DNA of 11,376 bases from an uncultured Eubacteriales bacterium (lineage in GTDB: Bacteria > Bacillota > Clostridia > Oscillospirales > Oscillospiraceae), in NCBI GenBank assembly GCA_900546415.1, contig URCY01000055.1, forward strand, positions 1-11,376. Direction: 5' to 3'. How positions within the stretch are numbered: the stretch's first letter is position 1; the number at the start of each line of letters is the position of its first letter. A program made the translations under genes and the position numbers. The notes beneath the pieces were generated by a model. It saw nothing but the letters and a program-made list of their open reading frames with translations, did not search any database and was not told the origin of the DNA. Positions 1-8,433 of the stretch are shown here, one piece after another.

Positions 1-60
1 AAACCTCAATTTGGAACAAAATCCCTCGCTGACCGCTCTTGCGATTGAATCAGAGCTTCC

Positions 61-1410
61 TTAGAAAATGCCCTGCTCCATCATGGCGGTTGCGACCTTC
101 TTGAAGCCCGCGATGTTTGCACCGGCGACGAGGTCATAGCCAAGGCCGTATTCCGCGGCCGCTTCAGCCGACACACGGTGGATGTTCTCCATCATGCGGT
201 GCAGCTGCGCGTCGACCTCCTCCTCCGTCCAGACCAGACGCTCGGAGTTCTGCGCCATTTCGAGCGCGGAAACACCGACGCCGCCGGCATTGACCGCCTT
301 CGACGGCGCGACGATCATGTGCTTCTGTGCGCGCAGATAGTTCAGCGCGTCGTTCGTGGTCGGCATATTGGCGACCTCGATGTAATACTTCGCGCCGCAG
401 GCCGCGATCTTCTCGGCGGATTCCATCTTGACGTCGTTCTGCATCGCGGACGGCATCACGATGTCGACCTGAACGCCCCACGGCTTCTCACCAGCGTGGA
501 ACTCGACGCCGAATTTGTCGGCGTAATCCTGCACACGGTTGCGGTTGGAGGCGCGCATCTCGACGAGATAGTTGATCTTTTCGTCGGTCGCGACGCCGTC
601 GGGATCATAGACATAGCCGTCCGGACCGGACAGCGTGACGACCTTCGCGCCGAGCGCGGTGGCCTTCTTACAGATGCCCCAGGTAACGTTGCCGAAGCCC
701 GCGCAGGCGATGGTCTTGCCCTCGAGCGTCTCGCCCTCGTGCTTGAGCACCTCGTTGAGGTAGTAAACCGCGCCGTAGCCGGTCGCCTCCGGACGGATCA
801 GAGAGCCGCCGTAGGTCTGACCCTTGCCGGTCAGGACGCCGTTCTCCCACTTGCCCTTCAGGCGGCGGTACTGACCGAAGAGATAGCCGATCTCACGGCC
901 GCCGACACCCATATCACCGGCCGGGACGTCGCAGTCCGGCCCGATGTAGCGATAGAGCGCCGTCATGAAGCTCTGGCAGAAACGCATGATCTCCGCGTCG
1001 GACTTGCCGGTCGGGTCGAAGTCGGAGCCGCCCTTGCCGCCGCCGATGGGCAGACCGGTCAAGCTGTTCTTGAAGACCTGCTCAAAGCCGAGGAACTTGA
1101 TGATGCCGGGATAGACGTTCTTCTGGAAGCGCAGGCCGCCCTTGTACGGGCCGATCGCACCGTTGAACTGGCAGCGATAGCCGATGTTGGTGTGATAAGC
1201 GCCGTTGTCGTCCATCCAGACAACGCGGAAGGTGAACATACGCTCCGGCTCGACCATGCGGTTGAGCAGATCCGCCTTCTCGTATTCGGGATGCGCGTCG
1301 ATCACGGGAGACAGCGAGGACAGAACCTCCTCGACGGTCTGTACGAACTCCGGCTCGCCGGCGTGCTTTGCCTTGACGTTTGCGATGACACTTTCGATAT
1401 ACGCGTTCAT
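61..1410 (-). CDS. gdhA: NADP-type glutamate dehydrogenase
   Basis: Cytosolic enzyme that interconverts 2-oxoglutarate plus ammonia with glutamate, probably running toward glutamate with NADPH. The 449-residue product matches the usual length of hexameric bacterial GDH. Visible family motifs are the substrate lysine region KNSLTGLP (K114), the catalytic lysine in PIGGGKGG (K126), PAGDMGVGGRE with D166, the GGSLIRPEATGYG segment, and a Rossmann nucleotide-binding turn at GFGNV (about 238-242). The start is the ATG at 1408-1410, preceded by AAGGAG at good spacing. A longer reading from a GTG at 1452 would begin inside a hairpin loop and lacks a good ribosome binding site. The gene lies 61 nt after serA, with no promoter seen in the gap, so it is probably co-transcribed with serC-serA. 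NADP specificity is inferred from overall resemblance to E. coli GdhA, not from one diagnostic residue. Confidence 0.96.
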   Translation of the reverse strand: MNAYIESVIANVKAKHAGEPEFVQTVEEVLSSLSPVIDAHPEYEKADLLNRMVEPERMFTFRVVWMDDNGAYHTNIGYRCQFNGAIGPYKGGLRFQKNVYPGIIKFLGFEQVFKNSLTGLPIGGGKGGSDFDPTGKSDAEIMRFCQSFMTALYRYIGPDCDVPAGDMGVGGREIGYLFGQYRRLKGKWENGVLTGKGQTYGGSLIRPEATGYGAVYYLNEVLKHEGETLEGKTIACAGFGNVTWGICKKATALGAKVVTLSGPDGYVYDPDGVATDEKINYLVEMRASNRNRVQDYADKFGVEFHAGEKPWGVQVDIVMPSAMQNDVKMESAEKIAACGAKYYIEVANMPTTNDALNYLRAQKHMIVAPSKAVNAGGVGVSALEMAQNSERLVWTEEEVDAQLHRMMENIHRVSAEAAAEYGLGYDLVAGANIAGFKKVATAMMEQGIF

Positions 1411-1437
1411 GGTTGTTCTCCTTGTCCTTTGTTTTGT

Positions 1438-1462
1438 AAAGGGTCGCTTCACGCGACCCTTT
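1438..1462 (-). other. Intercistronic hairpin between serA and gdhA
   Basis: A perfect 10-bp stem (AAAGGGTCGC with GCGACCCTTT, 5-nt loop) sits between the serA stop and the gdhA ribosome binding site. On the minus strand the stem is followed by ACAAAAC rather than a T-tract, so it does not look like an efficient intrinsic terminator in the direction of transcription. It may be a leaky terminator, an RNA processing or stability element, or a barrier that sets the serCA:gdhA ratio. The structure is clear; its role is inferred. Confidence 0.6.
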
Positions 1463-1471
1463 TAAAAATCA

Positions 1472-2383
1472 TTATTTCCCAAAGCTCTCGATGATGGAGA
1501 CGATCTCCGAGCCGATGCGCTTCTGCGCCTCCTGCGTGGCAGCGCCGATGTGCGGCGTGCAGGAGACCATCGGGTGGCTGTAAAGTGCCTTGTTGGTGGC
1601 AGGCTCAGACGCCCAGACGTCCAGACCGGCCGCGCGGACCTTGCCGCTCTCGAGGGCAGCCAGCAGCGCGTCCTCGTCGACGTTCGAGCCGCGCGAGGTG
1701 TTGATGATGCAGACGCCGTCCTTCATCTTGGCGATGTTTTCGGCATTGATGAGCGCGCCGCCGTCGACGGCCGGGGCATGGACGGAGACAAAGTCCGACT
1801 TGGCCAGCAGTTCGTCCATCTCAACATACGGAATGCCGAGCTGCTCCTCGATGCCGGGGATGTGATAGATGTCAAACGCGATAACGGTCATGCCGATCGC
1901 CTTGGCCATGACGCCGAGGTGCTGACCGATGCGGCCGAAGCCGACGATGCCGAGGGTCTTGCCCTGCAGCTCGATGCCCTTGCCGTAGGCCTTCTTCTCC
2001 CACTTGCCCTCGCGCATGGTCGCGCCGGCGACGGAGATGAAGCGCGCGCAGGAGAACATATGCGCCATAGCCAGCTCCGCAACGGACTGAGAGGAGGCCT
2101 TCGGCGTGTTTCTGACGGTGATGCCGCAGGATTCGGCATATTTCACGTCGATGTTGTCGACGCCGACGCCGCCGCGGATGATGAGCTTCAGCTTGCCCTC
2201 CTTGGCCTCGTCAATGTGGTTGGCGCGAACCTTCGTCTTGGAACGGACGACGACCGCGTCAAAGTCCTTCAGCGCAGCGCCGAGCTGATCCGGCTCGTAA
2301 AACTGCTCCACGACCTCATGACCCTGCTCGCGCAGCGCAGCCATTGCGGTCTTATCCATGCCGTCGGTAACAAGAATACGCAT
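1472..2383 (-). CDS. serA: D-3-phosphoglycerate dehydrogenase, short form (no ACT domain)
   Basis: NAD-dependent oxidation of 3-phosphoglycerate to 3-phosphohydroxypyruvate, the first step of serine synthesis. The 303-residue protein is a complete D-2-hydroxyacid dehydrogenase. It has an N-terminal substrate-domain segment (IIRGGVGVDNID, about 68-79), a Rossmann motif GIVGFGRIG (145-153), an acidic residue at the end of the following strand (D171, suiting NAD), and the catalytic set R231, E260 and H278 (in NTSRG, DVWASEP and PHIGAAT). It ends soon after the catalytic domain, so the C-terminal ACT or ASB regulatory domains of longer SerA forms are missing. The ATG at 2381-2383 follows AAGGAG. 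It lies 22 nt after serC, which supports the serine role over other members of this dehydrogenase family, such as glyoxylate or hydroxypyruvate reductases. Confidence 0.92.
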   Translation of the reverse strand: MRILVTDGMDKTAMAALREQGHEVVEQFYEPDQLGAALKDFDAVVVRSKTKVRANHIDEAKEGKLKLIIRGGVGVDNIDVKYAESCGITVRNTPKASSQSVAELAMAHMFSCARFISVAGATMREGKWEKKAYGKGIELQGKTLGIVGFGRIGQHLGVMAKAIGMTVIAFDIYHIPGIEEQLGIPYVEMDELLAKSDFVSVHAPAVDGGALINAENIAKMKDGVCIINTSRGSNVDEDALLAALESGKVRAAGLDVWASEPATNKALYSHPMVSCTPHIGAATQEAQKRIGSEIVSIIESFGK

Positions 2384-2405
2384 AATGTCAAGCTCCTTTT
2401 CTCAA

Positions 2406-3494
2406 TTATTTCGTGTGTTCGGCTTCAAACTTCTTCAGGCATTCCACAAGCGCCTCAACGCCCTCCTTGGGCATGGCGTTGTAGATCGACGCGCGCAGGC
2501 CGCCGACGGACTTGTGGCCCTTGAGGTTCTCGAACCCGGCCGCCTTCGTGTAAGCGATGACCTCGGCGTCAAGCTCCTTGTCGCCGGTGACGAACGGGAT
2601 GTTCATCAGGGAGCGATCCTGCGGCACGACCGTGCCATAGAACATCTTGGACTGGTCGAGGAAGTCATAGAAGACCTTCGCCTTGTCGACGTTGATGGCC
2701 TCCATCGCAGACAGACCGCCGAGCTTCTTGAGGTACTTGAAGACCTTGCCGCAGACGTAGATCGCCCAGCAGTTCGGCGTGTTGTACATCGAGCCTGCAT
2801 CGGCATGGGTCTTGTATTGCAGATAAATGGGCAGATTGGTCAGATCGTCGCGGATAAGATCCTCACGGATGATGACGATCGCAAGACCCGCCGGGCCGAT
2901 GTTCTTCTGAACGCCGCCGTAGATTATGCCGTAATCGGTGACCTTGCAGGGCTTGGAGAGGAACATGGAGCTTTGGTCGGAGACGAGGACATGACCCTTC
3001 GTATTGGGCAGCTTGTTCCACGTCACGCCGTGGATCGTCTCGTTCTCGCAGATGTAAACGTAATCGGTGTCCTCAGGAATGTCCAGATCGGAGCAATCGG
3101 GGATGTAGGTGTAGTTCTTGTCCTTGGAGGATGCGGCGACGATGACCTCGCCGACCTTCTTGGCCTCGGCGATCGCCTTCTTCGACCAAGCGCCGGTTTC
3201 GATGTAGACGGCCTTGCCGTTCTTCATCAGGTTCATCGGGATCATGGAGAACTGCAGCGTCGCGCCGCCCTGAATGAAGAGCACCTTGTAGTTATCGGGA
3301 ATGCCCATCAACTCGCGCAGGTCAGCCTCGGCCTCGTCGATGATCTGCTGATAGACCTTCGAGCGGTGCGACATTTCCATGACGCACATGCCGGAGCCTC
3401 TGTAGTTCATCATTTCGTCGCGGACTTCCTCAAGGACTTCCTCCGGCATCGTCGCAGGACCGGCGGAGAAATTGTATGTTCTTCCGTATTTCAT
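2406..3494 (-). CDS. serC: Phosphoserine aminotransferase
   Basis: PLP enzyme that transfers the amino group of glutamate to 3-phosphohydroxypyruvate, giving phosphoserine and 2-oxoglutarate (second serine step); the family can also serve pyridoxine synthesis. The 362-residue product has the family start YNFSAGPATMPEEVLEE, the phosphate-binding region MSHRSK (41-46), GGATLQF (77-83), the cofactor aspartate in SDQSS (D173), the PLP lysine in YGGVQKNIGPAG (K197), and GGLRASIYNAM near the C-terminus. The start is the ATG at 3492-3494, 9 nt after AGGAGG. A longer frame to 3644 would run through the promoter and palindrome and is not real. It is the first gene of the likely serC-serA-gdhA unit. 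Confidence 0.96.
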   Translation of the reverse strand: MKYGRTYNFSAGPATMPEEVLEEVRDEMMNYRGSGMCVMEMSHRSKVYQQIIDEAEADLRELMGIPDNYKVLFIQGGATLQFSMIPMNLMKNGKAVYIETGAWSKKAIAEAKKVGEVIVAASSKDKNYTYIPDCSDLDIPEDTDYVYICENETIHGVTWNKLPNTKGHVLVSDQSSMFLSKPCKVTDYGIIYGGVQKNIGPAGLAIVIIREDLIRDDLTNLPIYLQYKTHADAGSMYNTPNCWAIYVCGKVFKYLKKLGGLSAMEAINVDKAKVFYDFLDQSKMFYGTVVPQDRSLMNIPFVTGDKELDAEVIAYTKAAGFENLKGHKSVGGLRASIYNAMPKEGVEALVECLKKFEAEHTK

Positions 3495-3517
3495 TTGGTA
3501 CAGCCTCCTAAAATATT

Positions 3518-3531
3518 CGGGCTTTCGCCCG
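3518..3531 (-). other. 5'-leader hairpin of serC with GAAA tetraloop
   Basis: The serC leader folds as CGGGC-GAAA-GCCCG, a 5-bp stem capped by a GNRA tetraloop, 8 nt before the AGGAGG site. With the transcription start expected near 3536, it would lie almost at the 5' end of the mRNA, where such hairpins can protect transcripts from decay. The structure is seen; the effect is inferred. Confidence 0.5.
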
Positions 3532-3542
3532 GCTCTGATTAT

Positions 3543-3571
3543 AGTATATCCCAAGAAAATCCAACAGTCAA
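3543..3571 (-). promoter_or_regulatory. Sigma-A-type promoter of serC-serA-gdhA
   Basis: On the minus strand TTGACT (3566-3571) and TATACT (3543-3548) are separated by exactly 17 bp, close to consensus in both boxes. The expected start near 3536 leaves a leader of about 42 nt before serC. Confidence 0.82.
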
Positions 3572-3585
3572 CCGAAAAGCTAAAT

Positions 3586-3631
3586 AATTTTGGGATTCCT
3601 TGAAAAATATTTTTCGCAGAATCCCAAAATT
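3586..3631. repeat. 46-bp nested palindrome upstream of the serC promoter
   Basis: Two perfect 13-bp inverted arms (AATTTTGGGATTC at 3586-3598 and its complement at 3619-3631) flank a perfect 14-bp palindrome (GAAAAATATTTTTC, 3602-3615), with 3-nt unpaired links on each side. Its centre is about 73 bp upstream of the predicted serC start, a place where activators often bind. It also follows the HD gene and could fold in that transcript, but no T-tract follows, so a standard terminator is less likely. A 10-bp palindrome CACAATTGTG (3642-3651) lies nearby. Confidence 0.75.
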
Positions 3632-3681
3632 CGTCATATTGCACAATTGTGTCTTTTTGAAATTGTAGAAGCTGCCCAGCG

Positions 3682-4338
3682 TCACACGAGCTGCTGCTCG
3701 TTGATGATGAGCTTGAATTGCAGGCCGAGCTTCTCGGCAGCCTTGCGGCAGAGGATCATGCGCTGCATGAAGATCTCGAAATAGTCCATGACCGAGCCGA
3801 AATGCATGTCGACCGACAGCTTCAGCTTGACCAGCGTGCGATCCTCATTGATCTTGAGCTGCGACTTCGTGACGGAATAATTCACACGGTCGTGGATGTC
3901 GAAGGTCGTCGTATCCTGATTGCGGACACGGCTGCGGCGCACGTCGGCTTTGTCGGCAAGGATCAGCGCAGCGGCGACCGCGTTGACGGGCACGCCCGTG
4001 CCCTCGTCGTGGTTGCCGATCGCCGTGACGATCGTCGCGACGTCCTCGGCCGGGAAGTGCATCCCGTTGAGGATCTGGAAGGCCATGACCGCGCCGGACT
4101 GCGAGTGCTCCACGCGGTTGACCAGATTGCCGATGTCGTGCAGATAGCCCGCGATCTTCGCAAGCTCGATCAGATGCGCGTCATAGCCCATGGTCGAGAG
4201 AATATAACCGGCCGTCTCGGCAACGTGGGTCACATGGGCAAAGCTGTGCTCGGTGTAGCCCAGCGCGCGCAGCGATTCGTCGGCGCGGCTGATATAGGCG
4301 CGGATGGTCGGATTTCTCTGAAGCTCTTCATAGGTCAT
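3682..4338 (-). CDS. HD-domain metal-dependent phosphohydrolase
   Basis: A 218-residue soluble protein of the HD superfamily, whose members use bound metal to hydrolyse phosphate esters, often of nucleotides. The N-terminal two thirds hold the domain: H35 and H38 in the first helix, the defining HD pair H67-D68 (GYLHDIGN), H78, a second HD-like pair H110-D111 (GNHDEG), and D129 in ILADKADV, giving a full set of likely metal ligands. The C-terminal about 80 residues are unassigned. No signal peptide or membrane segment is seen. The ATG at 4336-4338 follows GGGGAG. The gene starts 26 nt after the T-tract of the tuf terminator with no room for a usual promoter, so expression may depend on read-through. 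Substrate and role are unknown; adjacency to serC is suggestive only. Confidence 0.87.
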   Translation of the reverse strand: MTYEELQRNPTIRAYISRADESLRALGYTEHSFAHVTHVAETAGYILSTMGYDAHLIELAKIAGYLHDIGNLVNRVEHSQSGAVMAFQILNGMHFPAEDVATIVTAIGNHDEGTGVPVNAVAAALILADKADVRRSRVRNQDTTTFDIHDRVNYSVTKSQLKINEDRTLVKLKLSVDMHFGSVMDYFEIFMQRMILCRKAAEKLGLQFKLIINEQQLV

Positions 4339-4364
4339 AAGGGACTCCCCCTTTCCGGGCGAAC

Positions 4365-4397
4365 AAAAGGACAGGGCGAAGAAACTCCACCCTGTCC
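4365..4397 (-). terminator. Intrinsic terminator after tuf
   Basis: On the minus strand GGACAGGG (complement of 4390-4397) pairs perfectly with CCCTGTCC (complement of 4369-4376) over a 13-nt loop and is followed directly by TTTTGTT. It starts 13 nt after the tuf stop codon. The large loop and short T-tract could allow some read-through into the HD gene. Confidence 0.8.
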
Positions 4398-4410
4398 GTT
4401 CTGTATCAAA

Positions 4411-5613
4411 TTACTCGTTGATCTCGATAACAACGCCGGAACCGACGGTACGGCCACCCTCACGGATAGCGAAACGGAGGTTCTTCTCGATTGCGATCGG
4501 GGTGATCAGCTCGACGTCCATGTCGATGTTGTCGCCGGGCATGCACATCTCAACGCCTTCCGGCAGGGAGATGATACCGGTCACATCGGTGGTACGGAAA
4601 TAGAACTGCGGACGATAGTTGTTGAAGAACGGGGTATGACGGCCGCCTTCTTCCTTGGTCAGAACGTAAACCTGACCCTTGAACTTCGTGTGCGGATGAA
4701 TGGAGCCCGGCTTAGCCAGAACCTGGCCACGCTCGATGGACTTCTTGTCAACGCCGCGGAGCAGAGCGCCGATGTTGTCGCCGGCTTCTGCGAAGTCAAG
4801 CAGCTTGTGGAACATTTCGATGTCGGTGACGACGGTGGACTTCTTCTCGTCCATCAGGCCAACGATCTCGACCGGCTCGTTCTTCTTGATGACGCCACGC
4901 TCGACACGACCGGTGGCGACGGTGCCACGGCCGGAGATGGTGAAGACGTCTTCGACAGGCATCAGGAAGGGCAGGTCGTCGTTACGGGCCGGGGTCGGGA
5001 TCCACTCGTCGACCGCGTCCATGAGTTCCTTGATGCAGGCGTACTCAGGAGCGTTCGGATCGGTGGACTCGGAAACCAGCGCGTTCAGAGCGGAACCGCG
5101 GATGATGGGGGTGTCGTCCCCGGGGAAGCCGTAGAAGTCGAGGGTCTCACGGACTTCCATCTCGACGAGCTCAAGCAGCTCTTCGTCGTCGACCTGATCG
5201 CACTTGTTCAGGAAAACGAGAACGGAAGGAACGTTAACCTGGCGAGCCAGCAGCAGGTGCTCCTTGGTCTGAGCCATGGGGCCGTCGGAAGCGGCGATAA
5301 CGAGGATCGCGCCGTCCATCTGCGCAGCGCCGGTGATCATGTTCTTGATATAGTCGGCGTGACCCGGGCAGTCAACGTGAGCATAGTGACGCTTTGCGGT
5401 CTCATACTCGACGTGAGCGGTGTTGATTGTGATACCGCGAGCCTTCTCTTCCGGAGCCTTATCGATGTTGGCATAATCGGTGAAGGCAGCATCGCCGAAG
5501 AACGACAGGTACTTCGTGATGGCAGCGGTCAGAGTGGTCTTGCCATGGTCGATGTGACCAATGGTGCCGATGTTTACATGGGGCTTGGTTCTTTCAAACT
5601 TTTGCTTTGCCAT
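4411..5613 (-). CDS. tuf: Translation elongation factor Tu
   Basis: GTPase that delivers aminoacyl-tRNA to the ribosomal A site. The 400-residue product is full length. G-domain motifs are all present: P-loop GHIDHGKT (19-26, with Ile where many species have Val), switch I RGITINTAHVEY with T62, switch II DCPGHADY (81-88), NKCD (136-139), and SAL (174-176). Domains 2 and 3 follow and end in GGRTVGSGVVIEINE. The ATG follows AGGAGG. It is the last gene of the str operon, 104 nt after fusA. That gap carries two promoter-like sequences, so tuf is probably transcribed both with the operon and alone. Confidence 0.99.
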   Translation of the reverse strand: MAKQKFERTKPHVNIGTIGHIDHGKTTLTAAITKYLSFFGDAAFTDYANIDKAPEEKARGITINTAHVEYETAKRHYAHVDCPGHADYIKNMITGAAQMDGAILVIAASDGPMAQTKEHLLLARQVNVPSVLVFLNKCDQVDDEELLELVEMEVRETLDFYGFPGDDTPIIRGSALNALVSESTDPNAPEYACIKELMDAVDEWIPTPARNDDLPFLMPVEDVFTISGRGTVATGRVERGVIKKNEPVEIVGLMDEKKSTVVTDIEMFHKLLDFAEAGDNIGALLRGVDKKSIERGQVLAKPGSIHPHTKFKGQVYVLTKEEGGRHTPFFNNYRPQFYFRTTDVTGIISLPEGVEMCMPGDNIDMDVELITPIAIEKNLRFAIREGGRTVGSGVVIEINE

Positions 5614-5676
5614 TGAAAAAATCCTCCTGTTTGGTTTATGAGTGGTAATAATTCAGCTTTTCTTCACACTGCTATT

Positions 5677-5705
5677 ACTATACACTAAAAAAGTGTAGTT
5701 GGCAA
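5677..5705 (-). promoter_or_regulatory. Proximal promoter candidate for tuf
   Basis: Minus-strand TTGCCA (5700-5705) and TATAGT (5677-5682) are 17 bp apart. It overlaps the distal candidate and part of a small inverted repeat (TACACT-5 nt-AGTGTA, 5681-5697). The predicted start near 5670 gives a leader of about 57 nt before tuf. Confidence 0.6.
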
Positions 5706-5717
5706 GTGCTTTTTTTG

Positions 5718-5721
<4 letters not shown>
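5692..5721 (-). promoter_or_regulatory. Distal promoter candidate for tuf, overlapping the fusA stop
   Basis: Minus-strand consensus TTGACA (5716-5721) and TACACT (5692-5697) are 18 bp apart. The TGA inside TTGACA is the fusA stop codon (5718-5720). An A-tract runs directly after the -35 box. Confidence 0.6.
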
Positions 5722-7793
<2,072 letters not shown>

Positions 7794-7814
7794 TGTGGTA
7801 CTCCTTTGTTTCTT

Positions 7815-8285
7815 TTACCAACGGAAATGGGAGAATGCCTTGTTGGCTTCTGCCATCTTGTGGGTGTCTTCGCGCTTCTTCACGGAAGCGCCGGTGTTGT
7901 TGCAGGCGTCCATGATCTCGCCGGCAAGGCGTTCCTTCATGGTCTTTTCGCTGCGCTTGCGGGAATAGGCCGTCAGCCAACGCAGACCGAGGGTCTGGCG
8001 GCGTTCGGGGCGAACCTCCAGAGGAACCTGATAGGTCGCGCCGCCGACACGGCGGGACTTGATCTCCAGGGAAGGCATGATATTTTCCATAGCCTGCTGG
8101 AAAGCTTCCAGACCGTTTTTGCCGGTCTTCTGCTCGACGATCTCGAATGCTTCATAGACAACTCTCTGTGCGACGCCCTTTTTACCGTCGAGCATCACAC
8201 TGTTGACGAGCTTGGTAACCAGAGTGGATTTGTAGATCGGATCCGGAAGGACCTCTCTCTTGGGAACATTACCTCTTCTGGGCAC
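7815..8285 (-). CDS. rpsG: 30S ribosomal protein S7 (GTG start)
   Basis: Primary binder that organises the 3' major (head) domain of 16S rRNA. The 156-residue product starts MPRRGNVPKREVLPDP and contains the conserved RRVGGATYQVP segment and the C-terminal KREDTHKMAEANKAF stretch. The start is a GTG at 8283-8285. Directly before it is AAGGAGGG at ideal spacing, and the resulting length equals the family norm. An in-frame ATG at 8301-8303 would add six residues, but it is part of the Shine-Dalgarno sequence itself, so it is not the likely start. In E. coli S7 represses its own operon by binding the rpsL-rpsG gap; the gap here is 148 nt and structured (see the separate entries). Confidence 0.98.
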   Translation of the reverse strand: MPRRGNVPKREVLPDPIYKSTLVTKLVNSVMLDGKKGVAQRVVYEAFEIVEQKTGKNGLEAFQQAMENIMPSLEIKSRRVGGATYQVPLEVRPERRQTLGLRWLTAYSRKRSEKTMKERLAGEIMDACNNTGASVKKREDTHKMAEANKAFSHFRW

Positions 8286-8327
8286 TTTGCTTCCCTCCTT
8301 CATAAAAAAATGATTTCATAGGTACTT

Positions 8328-8346
8328 CGATAGGCCGAACCTATCG
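8328..8346 (-). promoter_or_regulatory. Leader hairpin upstream of rpsG (possible S7 control element)
   Basis: A perfect 7-bp stem CGATAGG/CCTATCG with loop TTCGG lies about 28 nt before the rpsG Shine-Dalgarno sequence, in the same gap that holds the S7 target in E. coli. The hairpin is seen; any S7 binding is inference. Confidence 0.4.
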
Positions 8347-8384
8347 TTGTTGTGCCTGCCAGTAGTTTCCCATAAAACATATAT

Positions 8385-8421
8385 AAAAAACGCGTGGCAA
8401 GGCGGTGCCTTGCAATAAGGC
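8385..8421 (-). promoter_or_regulatory. Terminator-like hairpin with a competing alternative stem, after rpsL
   Basis: On the minus strand GCAAGGC and GCCTTGC (8397-8413) form a 7-bp stem with a 3-nt loop, followed 6 nt later by TTTTTT (8385-8390). The AAGGC in its first arm can instead pair with an earlier GCCTT (complement of 8417-8421) across a 5-nt loop. The two folds exclude each other, as in attenuators. The 6-nt gap before the T-tract makes the terminator weak, as expected inside an operon. Confidence 0.4.
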
Positions 8422-8433
8422 GATGGAACTCGA

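Noticed and set aside
35..56. gdhA terminator in the first 60 bases
   Set aside because: Only a 5-bp stem with a 12-nt loop is visible and no T-run follows on the minus strand; the real terminator probably lies outside the window.
1411..1452. N-terminal extension of glutamate dehydrogenase from a GTG at 1452
   Set aside because: That start lies in the loop of the intercistronic hairpin, while the ATG at 1410 has a strong ribosome binding site and fits family length.
2358..3587. Long plus-strand open frames opposite gdhA, serA, serC, tuf, fusA and the ABC gene (several over 300 codons)
   Set aside because: They are antisense shadows of GC-rich codon use in conserved genes, with low-complexity His/Asp/Val/Leu-rich products and no ribosome binding sites.
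3586..3600. CodY-box reading of the palindrome arm
   Set aside because: Only the first six bases clearly match the known AATTTTCWGAAAATT motif; the second half does not.
3495..3644. 50-residue N-terminal extension of SerC
   Set aside because: It would translate the promoter and palindrome; the ATG at 3494 has AGGAGG and matches the family start.
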